A stretch of DNA of 11,553 bases, taken from assembly GCA_903919165.1 (NCBI GenBank), contig CAIXHJ010000354.1:1-11553 (forward strand), in the 5' to 3' direction. The position numbers and the translations under genes are program-made. The notes under the pieces were generated by a model. That model did no database searches, was not told where the DNA came from, and was given only the letters and a program-made list of their open reading frames with translations. Shown piece by piece: positions 1-6,554 of the stretch (positions within the stretch are counted from its first letter, which is position 1; the number at the start of each line of letters is the position of its first letter). This stretch comes from an uncultured Holophagaceae bacterium (lineage in GTDB: Bacteria; Acidobacteriota; Holophagae; Holophagales; Holophagaceae).

Positions 1-1821
1 GCTAAGGCCCGGAAGGGTGGATGGCATGTAGAGCAATGTCCCTTCATTGAGCGGAGGCATGAACTCGCTGCCCAGGCTCACGAAGGCCGGGATGGTGGCC
101 AGGACCAGCAGTACGGCCACGGCGAGGGTCGCCTTGGCATGCTTGACCACGAAGCGGCAGGGCCGTTCATAGATCCGGTGCAGGAAGACGCTGATGGGAT
201 GTTTCTCCTCCGCGTAGTACTTGCCGACGGCCATCTGGGTGGCGGTCCAGGCCAGCCACTTCGGTTTGAAGGTGAAGGGTTCCACCCGCGCGAAGAGCAT
301 GCGCATGGCCGGATCCAGGGTCAGCGCCAACAGGGCTGCGATGCCCATGGCGAAGTTCTTGGAAAAGGCCAATGGCTTGAAGAGGCGCCCCTCCTGGTCC
401 ATCAGGGTGAAGATGGGCAGGAAGCTGACCGCCACCACCAGCAGGGAGAAGAACACGCTCGGCCCCACCTCCATCAGGGCTTCCAGCCGGACCTGGTAGA
501 AGGTCCCGGGTTTCCCCGCGGCGATCCAGCCTTCGATCTTCTTGTAGGCGTTCTCCACCTCCACGATGGCGCCATCCACCAACACGCCGATGGAGATGGC
601 GATGCCCGCGAGGCTCATCAGGTTGGCGTTCTGCCCGATCCCGTACAGGGGAATGAAGGCCAGCGCCACCGAGACAGGAATGGTGAGGATGGGCACGATG
701 GCCGAGGGGATGTGCCAGAGGAAGATCAGGATGATGATCGACACGACGATCATTTCCTCGATCAGCTTGTGCGTCACGGTATCGATGGCGCGGTGGATCA
801 GGTTCGAGCGGTCATAGACCGGCACCACTTCGACGCCCTTGGGCAGGCTGTCCTTCAGCTCCGCCAGGCGGTCCTTCACGCGGCCGATGACGTTCAGGGC
901 ATTCTCCCCCTGCCGCATGACCACGATGCCTCCCACGACATCGCCCTGGCCGTCGAGGTCCGTGATGCCCCGGCGCAGCTCAGGCCCCAGGCTCACCGTG
1001 GCGACATCGCCCAACCGAACCGGAGTGCCATCGTAGGCCTTGAGGACGGCGGTTTCCAGGTCCTTGGTGGTCTTCACATAGCCCCGCCCCCGGACCATGT
1101 ACTCCCGGCCGCTGTATTCGACGAGCCGTCCGCCCACTTCCGAATTGGAGGATTTCACCGCGTTGATGACGGCGCCGATGGGAATGCGGTAGGCGGCTAG
1201 CTTGTTGGGATCCACGCTCACCTGAAACTGCCGGGCCTGGCCACCCACCGTGGCTACTTCCGCCACCCCGGGGACGCTGGCCAGCGAGTACTTGAGGAAC
1301 CAGTCCTGGTAGGACCTGAGCTCATCGCTGCTGTGCTTGCCCGAGTGATCGACGAGCGCGTACTGGTAGATCCACCCGACCGAGGTGGCGTCGGGCCCCA
1401 GTTCCGTCTTCACGCCGGGCGGCAGATTGGCGGTGATCTTCGAGAGGTACTCCAACACCCGGCTGCGGGCCCAGTAGATGTCCGTGCCGTCCTCGAAGAT
1501 CACGTAGACGTAGGAGTAGCCGAAGTCCGAGAGGGCCCGGACCGCCTTCACCTTCGGAGCGCCCAGCAGGCTGGTGACGATGGGGTAGGTGACCTGGTCC
1601 TCGACGATGTCGGGGCTCCGGTCCCACTTCGAGTACACGATGACCTGGGTGTCCGAGAGATCCGGCAGGGCATCCAGAGGGATGGTCCGCATGGTCCAGA
1701 AGGCCAAGACCAGCGCCAGGATGGAGGCCGCCAGGACCAGCCATCGGTTGTCGGCGGAGAATCGGATGATCCGCTGGAGGAAGGTCGGGTGTTCGGGGTC
1801 GTAGGCGCTGTTTCCGTGCAT
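1..1821 (-). CDS. cusA: CusA-type heavy-metal RND efflux pump (C-terminus cut by window edge)
   Basis: Inner-membrane proton-driven RND pump of the heavy-metal (HME) branch, the motor of a CusCBA-like Cu(I)/Ag(I) export complex. The frame is open from ATG 1821 to the left edge: 607 residues, against about 1,040 for the family, so the distal 40% is missing. Visible features are the first membrane helix (about residues 27-44), the CusA-like blocks DALPDLSD (50-57), YVYVIFEDGTD (104-114) and LGPDATSVGWIY (141-152), helices around 353-395, and the charged TM4 segment VDGAIVEVENAYKK (415-428), whose Asp416 matches the proton-relay Asp of CusA. LLYMPSTLPG (596-605) is the conserved porter-domain segment that I recall containing one of the CusA metal-binding methionines. 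The SD GGAGG lies in the 9-nt gap after the cusB stop. Substrate is inferred from CusA-like rather than CzcA-like motifs, so other metals are possible. Confidence 0.93.
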   Translation of the reverse strand, partial: MHGNSAYDPEHPTFLQRIIRFSADNRWLVLAASILALVLAFWTMRTIPLDALPDLSDTQVIVYSKWDRSPDIVEDQVTYPIVTSLLGAPKVKAVRALSDFGYSYVYVIFEDGTDIYWARSRVLEYLSKITANLPPGVKTELGPDATSVGWIYQYALVDHSGKHSSDELRSYQDWFLKYSLASVPGVAEVATVGGQARQFQVSVDPNKLAAYRIPIGAVINAVKSSNSEVGGRLVEYSGREYMVRGRGYVKTTKDLETAVLKAYDGTPVRLGDVATVSLGPELRRGITDLDGQGDVVGGIVVMRQGENALNVIGRVKDRLAELKDSLPKGVEVVPVYDRSNLIHRAIDTVTHKLIEEMIVVSIIILIFLWHIPSAIVPILTIPVSVALAFIPLYGIGQNANLMSLAGIAISIGVLVDGAIVEVENAYKKIEGWIAAGKPGTFYQVRLEALMEVGPSVFFSLLVVAVSFLPIFTLMDQEGRLFKPLAFSKNFAMGIAALLALTLDPAMRMLFARVEPFTFKPKWLAWTATQMAVGKYYAEEKHPISVFLHRIYERPCRFVVKHAKATLAVAVLLVLATIPAFVSLGSEFMPPLNEGTLLYMPSTLPGLS

Positions 1822-1830
1822 CACCCCTCC

Positions 1831-3309
1831 TCAGTGTTGGTGGCCGCTCGGGGGAGCGGCGACAGGGGTGGCTGGGGGGCCCTTCTGGGTAAGACCCGCC
1901 AGGGCGGCCTGGAGGCGGGATTCGGAATCCACCAGGAAGTTGGCCCGGGTGATGACCTCCTCGCCCGACTTAAGGCCCGAGAGAATCTCGATCTGGTCCC
2001 CGACACGGATGCCTGTGGCGACCTCGCGCGGCTGGAACCGGCCCTCCCCGAGGGCGACAAAGGCCACCTTCTGGGTACCCGCATCAAGGACCGCGTCCAT
2101 GGGCACGAGGATGCCCTTGTGGGCGGGCCCCTTGATCACGGCCTCCCCGTAGGCTCCGGGCTTCAAGTCTCCCTTCGGATTCGGCAGGTCCAGGCGCAGT
2201 TTGGCGGTGCGGGTCTTGGGGTCGAGGATGGGATCCACGAAGACCACGCGTCCCGTGAAGGTCTTGCCAGGCATGGAGGACAAGGTCAAGGTGCCGGACT
2301 GTCCCACCTTGACGCGGGCCAGCTCGGTCTCATAGACATCCGCCAGGGCCCAGACATGGCTCAGGTCCGTGATCTCGAAGGGGATGTCGGCGGGCGTCAG
2401 GCGGGAGCCCTGCACCACGTTCTTGGCGGTCACCACGCCCGAGACTGGCGAGCGGAGGATGATGTCGCGCTGGGCCACGCCCGTCTTTTCGAGGCGGGCG
2501 AAGGCCTCCTCGGGCACATCCCAGAGGGCCAGTCGGCGCTTCGCCGACGACACCAGGTCGTCCCCGCTCTGCGCCAGCGAGCCCGCAGCCAGGCTTGTCC
2601 GGGTCTTCACCGCGACCAGGTATTCCTCCTGGGCGCTCACGAACTCCGGGCTATAGAAGCTGAAGAGGGGCTGCCCTTTCGCGACGGGTTTGCCGACGAA
2701 ATCCACGTAGAGGTGGTCCACGAAACCGTCAACCTTCAGGTTGACCTTGCGGACCCGGGTCTCGTCCACCGCCAGGATGGCCGTGGTGCGGATCTCGCCG
2801 CCCACCATGCCCTCGGCGACTTTGGCCGTCGTGAGGCCGATGAGCTGCTGCCGCTCGGGGTCGATGGTGACGGCGGCATGATCCTCGACGGACGGTCCCT
2901 CGCCCTTGAGCTCACCCTCGTAGACCGGGATGTAGTCCATGCCCATCTCGTCCTTCATGGGCACCTGGGAAGTGATGCTCGGGTTCATGGGGTTGCGGTA
3001 GAACACGATCCTGCCCTTGTCGGCGGGCTTGGCGGGCGAGGCGCCAGAGTCCTTGATGGGCACCAGCTTCATCCCACAGATGGGGCAGTCGCCCGGGTGG
3101 TCCTGGATGATCTGCGGATGCATGGGGCACTGGTACATCTGCATCTTGGGAGCAGGAGCACTGGCGGGCCCATGGTCGTGGTCCCCCTTGGCAGCAGGGC
3201 GCAGGAGGATCGTGCCGCCCACACCAGCGATCAGTCCCAGGGCCACCAGGCCGAGGGTGCGGATGCGAGCAGAGCTTGAAGGGGCCTTTTCAATCGGGTT
3301 GTCGGTCAT
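1831..3309 (-). CDS. cusB: CusB-type periplasmic adaptor with heavy-metal-binding domain
   Basis: Membrane-fusion protein (492 aa) that bridges the RND pump and the outer-membrane channel and binds metal in the periplasm. An N-terminal membrane anchor (about residues 18-36) is followed by a His-rich stretch and a heavy-metal-binding domain with YQCPMHPQ (59-66) and CPICGM (75-80). A second module of the same layout, YRNPMNP (104-110) to EMGMDYIPVY (121-130), has lost the cysteines but kept the methionines. Barrel-sandwich and beta-barrel domains follow (for example LRSPVSGVV, then PGAYGEAVI), and the tail ends His-Gln-His. A TTG six bases upstream (3315) would also open the frame, but it abuts the GGAG at 3316-3319. 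ATG 3309 has six bases of spacing and is chosen. The stop lies 9 bases before cusA and the start 13 bases after the cusC stop, so the genes are very probably co-transcribed. Confidence 0.93.
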   Translation of the reverse strand: MTDNPIEKAPSSSARIRTLGLVALGLIAGVGGTILLRPAAKGDHDHGPASAPAPKMQMYQCPMHPQIIQDHPGDCPICGMKLVPIKDSGASPAKPADKGRIVFYRNPMNPSITSQVPMKDEMGMDYIPVYEGELKGEGPSVEDHAAVTIDPERQQLIGLTTAKVAEGMVGGEIRTTAILAVDETRVRKVNLKVDGFVDHLYVDFVGKPVAKGQPLFSFYSPEFVSAQEEYLVAVKTRTSLAAGSLAQSGDDLVSSAKRRLALWDVPEEAFARLEKTGVAQRDIILRSPVSGVVTAKNVVQGSRLTPADIPFEITDLSHVWALADVYETELARVKVGQSGTLTLSSMPGKTFTGRVVFVDPILDPKTRTAKLRLDLPNPKGDLKPGAYGEAVIKGPAHKGILVPMDAVLDAGTQKVAFVALGEGRFQPREVATGIRVGDQIEILSGLKSGEEVITRANFLVDSESRLQAALAGLTQKGPPATPVAAPPSGHQH

Positions 3310-3315
3310 GGTCAA

Positions 3316-3319
3316 CTCC
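3316..3319 (-). promoter_or_regulatory. Shine-Dalgarno site deciding the cusB start
   Basis: GGAG on the minus strand lies six bases before ATG 3309 and directly against the alternative TTG at 3315. The spacing selects the ATG. Confidence 0.7.
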
Positions 3320-3322
3320 GGT

Positions 3323-4708
3323 TCACATGGATTTCATGGCAGGGCCTCTGTCCTGGGCGGTGCCCGGGGCCTTGGCTGTGGCTTTCGCCGCGGTGGGTGT
3401 TCCCGAACCGCCTGTGGAGATGCTGGCGGAGCCTAGAGACCCTCCAGACAACGGGACTGTGGGGCCCAGGGCGGCCTCGCGCAGGGCGATGTGCTGGGCC
3501 TGGAGCTGGGCCAGGGTCTGCAGGTAGCCGCCCTGGTCGTTCACCCAGCCGTTCAGCGCTTCCAGGCTCCCCAGGAAGGATCCGCGCCCGGCACCGTACT
3601 GGGCGAGGGCGGCCTTGAAGCTGGCTTCGCTCTGCACCAGCAGGCCCTGCTGGTAGAGACTCCTGATGTCACGCAGGGCCTGAATCTGGAACGTGCGTTC
3701 CTCCGTGCGCTGCCACAACAAGGTATGAACGGAATCCACTTCCGCCTTCTGGCCGAGTCGGTGGTGATCATGCTCCGCCACCGCCCGCTGCTGCTTGCTG
3801 CGGCCGTAGATGGGGAGAGAGACACTCACGCCCACCTGCCACATGGGGTCCAGGCTGCCCCGGGGCATCAGGCCCGCGGTGACCGCGAAATCAGGCCGAC
3901 GGTCCAGCTTGGCCAGATCCATCTGCCGTTCGGCCTGCTTCATCCCGGTCCAGGCCGCCGCCAGTTCAGGACTGCGGGCCTCCACAGCCTCCAGCGTCAG
4001 CAGCTCAGGCTCCGGCTGATCCCTCAGGGTGGCCGTGGTCTCGATGGGATCTTCCAGGTGGTGCCCGCGCAGGCGGTTGAGGACCGCCACCGCCACCTTC
4101 TCCTCCGCTGCCAGGGAGAGGACCGCCTGTCGGAGCCGGGTGCGTTCCAACTGGGCCCGCAGCAGGTCGACCTGACTGCCCTGTCCCACCTCATAGCGGG
4201 TTCGGGCAAGCTGCTCGGCCTGCTCGAGGAAAATGTCCTGCTGGTGTTGCAGGGTCTTCTGGTCCCGGATCAGGAGCAGGGACGCGCAGCCGCGCCTCAC
4301 GTCAGCCTCCAGGCCGAGTTGAACGCGGTTCTTTGCGGCTTCAGAGAGTTCCACACCCAGGGCCGCCACCTGCTTCCGGAGGTCCCGCTTGCCGGGCCAG
4401 GGGAAGGGCTGGGTGAAGGCGACGCTGTAGAAGCTGGTCTCCATGCGGCCCACTTCGATGCGCTTGAAGCCGTCGTTCTGCAGCCCAAGGGAGAGCGAGG
4501 GATCCGGCAGGACGCCCGCCTGCGGCACACGCTCCTGTTCGAGGAAAACCCCGTGCTCCGCCTTCTGGAAGTCCGGATGATTTCGGAGGGTTTCCTGCAA
4601 CAGTGCCGCCAGGAAGGGATCCTCGGCTGTGGGTTGGGTGGGAGGAACCTGGGCCTGACCTGGCGCAAGCAGCACCACGGCCGGCACCAGGCGCAAGGGT
4701 GTGCGCAT
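3323..4708 (-). CDS. cusC: TolC-family outer-membrane efflux protein (CusC-like)
   Basis: Outer-membrane channel partner of the CusBA pump, 461 aa. A short signal peptide (MRTPLRLVPAVVLLAPGQAQ) has no lipobox cysteine, so unlike E. coli CusC it is probably not acylated at the mature N-terminus. The family's two repeated helical-hairpin halves can be seen: PFLAALLQETLRNHPDF (31-47), PDPSLSLGLQNDGF, FTQPFPWPGKRDL in the first half, then PDFAVTAGLMPRG and VGVSVSLPIYGRSKQQRA in the second. A low-complexity Gly/Ser/Thr/Ala tail of about 45 residues ends MKSM and is longer than usual. ATG 4708 has GGAG six bases upstream. A 72-base gap separates it from the upstream Cys-rich gene; it holds only a weak 5-bp hairpin (TGAGC/GCTCA) and no convincing promoter. 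Confidence 0.9.
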   Translation of the reverse strand: MRTPLRLVPAVVLLAPGQAQVPPTQPTAEDPFLAALLQETLRNHPDFQKAEHGVFLEQERVPQAGVLPDPSLSLGLQNDGFKRIEVGRMETSFYSVAFTQPFPWPGKRDLRKQVAALGVELSEAAKNRVQLGLEADVRRGCASLLLIRDQKTLQHQQDIFLEQAEQLARTRYEVGQGSQVDLLRAQLERTRLRQAVLSLAAEEKVAVAVLNRLRGHHLEDPIETTATLRDQPEPELLTLEAVEARSPELAAAWTGMKQAERQMDLAKLDRRPDFAVTAGLMPRGSLDPMWQVGVSVSLPIYGRSKQQRAVAEHDHHRLGQKAEVDSVHTLLWQRTEERTFQIQALRDIRSLYQQGLLVQSEASFKAALAQYGAGRGSFLGSLEALNGWVNDQGGYLQTLAQLQAQHIALREAALGPTVPLSGGSLGSASISTGGSGTPTAAKATAKAPGTAQDRGPAMKSM

Positions 4709-4780
4709 GGGGATCTCCGGAAGAGGGAAAGAGGCGGATGCCCACCCTTAGGAGTGAGCAAGGCTTCGCTCAGCTCCCGA

Positions 4781-5176
4781 TCAGATCCGGAAGGTGTTCA
4801 GCCGTGCGAGGTGCCGCCCCAGATCCGGGTCCCGGCCACGCGCAGGGGCGGGAGATCCGGAAAGTTCACGGAGATCCAGCGCCTGGGCCCAGGTGGTGGG
4901 CTCGGGCCTGGGTTCCGTCCGCCGTTCCGCCTGAGTGCGCCTGGCCGCAAGATCGACCACAGCGATGGTTCGGTTCTGGCAGAGGGACTGGGAGGGACTG
5001 CGGTTGCCGTCAGGCTTGGGGCAGGGACAGCTGTTCTCAGCACTGGCGGGGATCCCGCCGCAACAGCAGGATTCGTGGGACTGCGTTCCCATCTGGGTCG
5101 ACCCGGGCGCCCAGTCCGCGACTCCGCTGCCCAGGAGCAGCGCGACAGACAGGATGGCGCGCAGAATCGACCGCAC
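4781..5176 (-). CDS. Small secreted Cys-rich protein, first gene of the efflux operon
   Basis: I do not recognise the family. The 131-aa product has a signal peptide (about residues 1-20, ending SGVA-DW), then a cysteine cluster: Cys37-38-39, Cys50, Cys52 (CPCP) and Cys66. After Cys66 it is Arg/Pro-rich and contains no further cysteine. Start is GTG 5176, supported by GGAGG at 5184-5188 with seven bases of spacing. It is the promoter-proximal gene of the cusCBA-like operon and lies just downstream of a MerR-type promoter candidate. A periplasmic metal-binding or metal-sensing accessory role is my inference from cysteine content and position; the cysteines could instead be disulfide-bonded. 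Overlapping open frames on the other strand lack start signals and are shadows. Confidence 0.72.
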   Translation of the reverse strand: MRSILRAILSVALLLGSGVADWAPGSTQMGTQSHESCCCGGIPASAENSCPCPKPDGNRSPSQSLCQNRTIAVVDLAARRTQAERRTEPRPEPTTWAQALDLRELSGSPAPARGRDPDLGRHLARLNTFRI

Positions 5177-5183
5177 GGAGAAA

Positions 5184-5188
5184 CCTCC
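5184..5188 (-). promoter_or_regulatory. Shine-Dalgarno site for the GTG start at 5176
   Basis: GGAGG on the minus strand, seven bases before GTG 5176. It is the main evidence that the Cys-rich gene is translated and that GTG is its start. Confidence 0.65.
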
Positions 5189-5199
5189 GGATGCTCCCC

Positions 5200-5230
5200 A
5201 TCATACGACCTTCCACTCCTTTGGCGTCAA
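5200..5230 (-). promoter_or_regulatory. MerR/CueR-type promoter candidate of the metal efflux operon
   Basis: On the minus strand TTGACG (5225-5230) and TATGAT (5200-5205) are separated by 19 bases. That is too long for ordinary sigma-70 promoters but is the hallmark of MerR-family-activated ones. The spacer contains GGAAGGTC (5207-5214), the right half of the CueR box known from E. coli copA, in nearly the same place next to the -10. The left arm is poor: only GAC of the expected inverted copy is present. Transcription would start near 5193, leaving a short leader with the SD at 5184-5188. The regulator itself is not in the window. Confidence 0.5.
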
Positions 5231-5268
5231 CAAGCCCTTGATCCAGATCACAGCGAAGTGAGTCCGGA

Positions 5269-5274
5269 TAGGAT
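5269..5274 (+). promoter_or_regulatory. Candidate -10 box of the hydrolase gene (leaderless or short leader)
   Basis: TAGGAT ends exactly six bases before ATG 5281, the spacing expected if transcription starts on the A of the start codon. No good -35 lies 16-18 bases upstream. The AGGA inside the same element could instead act as a Shine-Dalgarno site with seven bases of spacing, and the sequence cannot separate the two. Confidence 0.35.
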
Positions 5275-5280
5275 CAGTCC

Positions 5281-6117
5281 ATGGCCTTCCCATCGCTCCG
5301 CGTCGCCCTGGTCCAGCAGGACACGGTCTGGCAGGACCCGGCCGCGAACCTCGCCCGGGCAGCCGGCTTCGTGGAGGCGGCCGCCCGGGGAGGGGCGCGG
5401 GTGGCTGTGTTCCCGGAGCTGTTCACGCTGGGTTTCACCATGGCGCCGGAACCCTTTGCGGAGCCCATCCCGGGTCCCACCAGCGAGGCGATGGCCGCAC
5501 TCTCAAAGCGGTTCGACCTGTACCTCGTGGGCTCGGTGGTCGAAGCCCACGCGCCCCATCCGCGCAACGCGGCCTTCGTCACCGCGCCGGACGGATCGCT
5601 GGTGGCGACCTACCGCAAGATCCACCCCTTCTCCTATGGCGAGGAGAACCTGCACTACAGCGGCGGCACGGAGTGCCCCCTGTTCGAGGTGGACGGCATC
5701 CCCTGCGGCCTGCAGATCTGCTATGACCTGCGCTTCCCCGAGCCCTTCCGCGCCCTGGCGGCGAAGGGCACCGAAGTGATCTTCCTGCCCGCCAACTGGC
5801 CCGCGCGGCGGATCTCGGCCTGGTCCACGCTGCTCGCCGCCCGGGCCATCGAGAACCAGCTGGCCATCTGTGGCGTCAACCGCGTGGGCCGGGACCCGCA
5901 GCTGGAATACCCTGGGAAATCCGCCATCCACGACTGCTTCGGTGAAGTGCTCGCAATGGGCGATGCCACGGAAGGCTTGGTGGTCGGGGACATCGACCTC
6001 GCGCAGCTGCGCGCCTGGCGGGAGCGGTTCCCCGCCTTGCGGGATCGGCGTCCCGGAGTGTACGCGGCGCTAGAGAGCCAAGCTGGATCACCGATGGACA
6101 CCGAGCAAAGCGGATGA
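5281..6117 (+). CDS. Carbon-nitrogen hydrolase, omega-amidase-like (nitrilase superfamily)
   Basis: Cytoplasmic amidase of the nitrilase superfamily, 278 aa, a normal length. The catalytic triad is complete: Glu46 (VFPELF), Lys113 (YRKIHPF) and Cys147 (GLQICYDLRFPE). EENLHYSGG (121-129) supplies the usual second glutamate. The FSYGEE and CYDLRFPE contexts are those of YafV/Nit2-type omega-amidases, which hydrolyse alpha-ketoglutaramate or alpha-ketosuccinamate in methionine-salvage and glutamine-transaminase repair. Exact substrate is inference. ATG 5281 is the natural start: MAFPSLRVALVQQDT begins the first beta strand. It is divergent from the metal efflux operon with a 104-bp shared upstream region, and I see no functional link between them. 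The last nine residues (SPMDTEQSG) are encoded within a 39-bp dispersed repeat and look like a tail added by repeat sequence. Confidence 0.92.
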   Translation: MAFPSLRVALVQQDTVWQDPAANLARAAGFVEAAARGGARVAVFPELFTLGFTMAPEPFAEPIPGPTSEAMAALSKRFDLYLVGSVVEAHAPHPRNAAFVTAPDGSLVATYRKIHPFSYGEENLHYSGGTECPLFEVDGIPCGLQICYDLRFPEPFRALAAKGTEVIFLPANWPARRISAWSTLLAARAIENQLAICGVNRVGRDPQLEYPGKSAIHDCFGEVLAMGDATEGLVVGDIDLAQLRAWRERFPALRDRRPGVYAALESQAGSPMDTEQSG

Positions 6118-6127
6118 ACACCGATCA
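6089..6127 (+). repeat. 39-bp dispersed repeat, copy A
   Basis: Aligns without gaps over 39 bases to copies at 9141-9179 (minus strand) and 10530-10568 (plus strand). The shared skeleton is CACCGATGRA-YACCG, a variable middle of about eight bases, then GATGRAYACCGRTSA, so the unit is itself two near-copies of an ACCGATGAACACCG-like half. This copy supplies the last codons and the stop of the hydrolase gene. Confidence 0.7.
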
Positions 6128-6147
6128 GGCGGATCAGGCCTACCCCC

Positions 6148-6154
6148 GTTAGAT
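6148..6154 (+). other. GTTAGAT core matching the integron R' consensus; possible left boundary of the array
   Basis: GTTAGAT fits GTTRRRY exactly and is the only perfect match I found between the hydrolase and the first cassette gene. No matching RYYYAAC partner was found 60-130 bases upstream, so it is not a full attC. A seven-base match is expected about once per kilobase by chance. Confidence 0.22.
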
Positions 6155-6246
6155 GGACCCATCACCCGCGCCATCCTCGGTTGATCATCCGGAAAGCATG
6201 ACGTTTGCTTAATGGCCATCATCGGGCCAGGTTCTATTCTGTTTCC

Positions 6247-6362
6247 ATGATTCAAACCACCACCCCCTTTCTTATCCGGCGCCCTGCCCCTTCAAGGCCT
6301 GTCGCATGATTCAAGGTCAAGCCGCCCCCGAGCGACTCATTCCTGGGACAGGAAATAAGTGA
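6247..6362 (+). other. Two tandem tiny ORFs (20 and 18 codons) with identical starts
   Basis: ATG 6247 opens a 20-codon frame (MIQTTTPFLIRRPAPSRPVA) whose TGA overlaps by ATGA the next ATG at 6306, which opens 18 codons (MIQGQAAPERLIPGTGNK). Both begin with the 10-base repeat CATGATTCAA. The first is preceded by TATTCT six bases upstream, like a leaderless promoter. No Shine-Dalgarno sites are present. They could be small peptides, the stump of a gene cut when the array arrived, or chance. Confidence 0.2.
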
Positions 6363-6416
6363 ACCATCCGCCTATTTCCGGTCTGCCTATTCAGTCTGAA
6401 TACCTACCTGTCCCAG
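6343..6416. repeat. 10-bp inverted repeat enclosing a 15-bp palindrome
   Basis: CTGGGACAGG (6343-6352) and its exact reverse complement CCTGTCCCAG (6407-6416) enclose 54 bases. Within lies TATTCAG-T-CTGAATA (6388-6402), a perfect 7-bp-arm palindrome. Part of the palindrome's arm recurs as GCCTATTCAG at 6420-6429. It could be an operator pair, a structured leader RNA or a recombination substrate; I cannot assign it. Confidence 0.55.
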
Positions 6417-6540
6417 TTCGCCTATTCAGGTAAACTGTGGAAACCATCCATGCAACTTTTCCCATTCAGCATATGGTTTTTGGGGTAGAACACACCCTTC
6501 CGCCGTTCACCTAACACAATCGGCAGATCAAGACCAGCTG

Positions 6541-6545
6541 GGAGG
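6541..6545 (+). promoter_or_regulatory. Shine-Dalgarno site supporting the TTG start at 6555
   Basis: GGAGG is followed nine bases later by TTG 6555. The nearer ATG (6547) is out of frame and stops after three codons, so TTG is the best start of the first cassette gene. Confidence 0.5.
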
Positions 6546-6554
6546 CATGAGCCC

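Larger units (their letters stand above)
6118..6554 (+). other. Gene-poor leader before the cassette array
   Basis: No gene longer than about 20 codons is supported on either strand in these 437 bases, and no integrase remnant is seen. It holds a GTTAGAT core (6148-6154), two tiny tandem frames starting ATGATTCAA (6247-6309 and 6306-6362, ATGA overlap), a large inverted repeat (6343-6416) with a nested palindrome, and two direct copies of GCCTATTCAG (6385-6394, 6420-6429). Composition shifts from GC-rich to AT-richer across it. It may contain an attI site or a cassette promoter, but I cannot identify either. Confidence 0.5.

Noticed and set aside
139..3279. Long plus-strand open frames (139-1200 and 1333-3279) opposite the efflux genes
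   Set aside because: They are GC-rich antisense frames of cusA and cusB: rich in His, Gly, Asp and Gln, with no domain, no ribosome site and no plausible protein features, whereas the minus strand encodes clear CusA and CusB.
3491..5779. 762-codon plus-strand open frame spanning cusC, the promoter region and the hydrolase start
   Set aside because: It runs antisense to cusC and out of frame through the hydrolase gene. The translation changes character along its length and matches no family.
6118..6554. Search for an intI gene or remnant next to the array
   Set aside because: No frame of useful length on either strand and no tyrosine-recombinase motif recognised in any partial frame.
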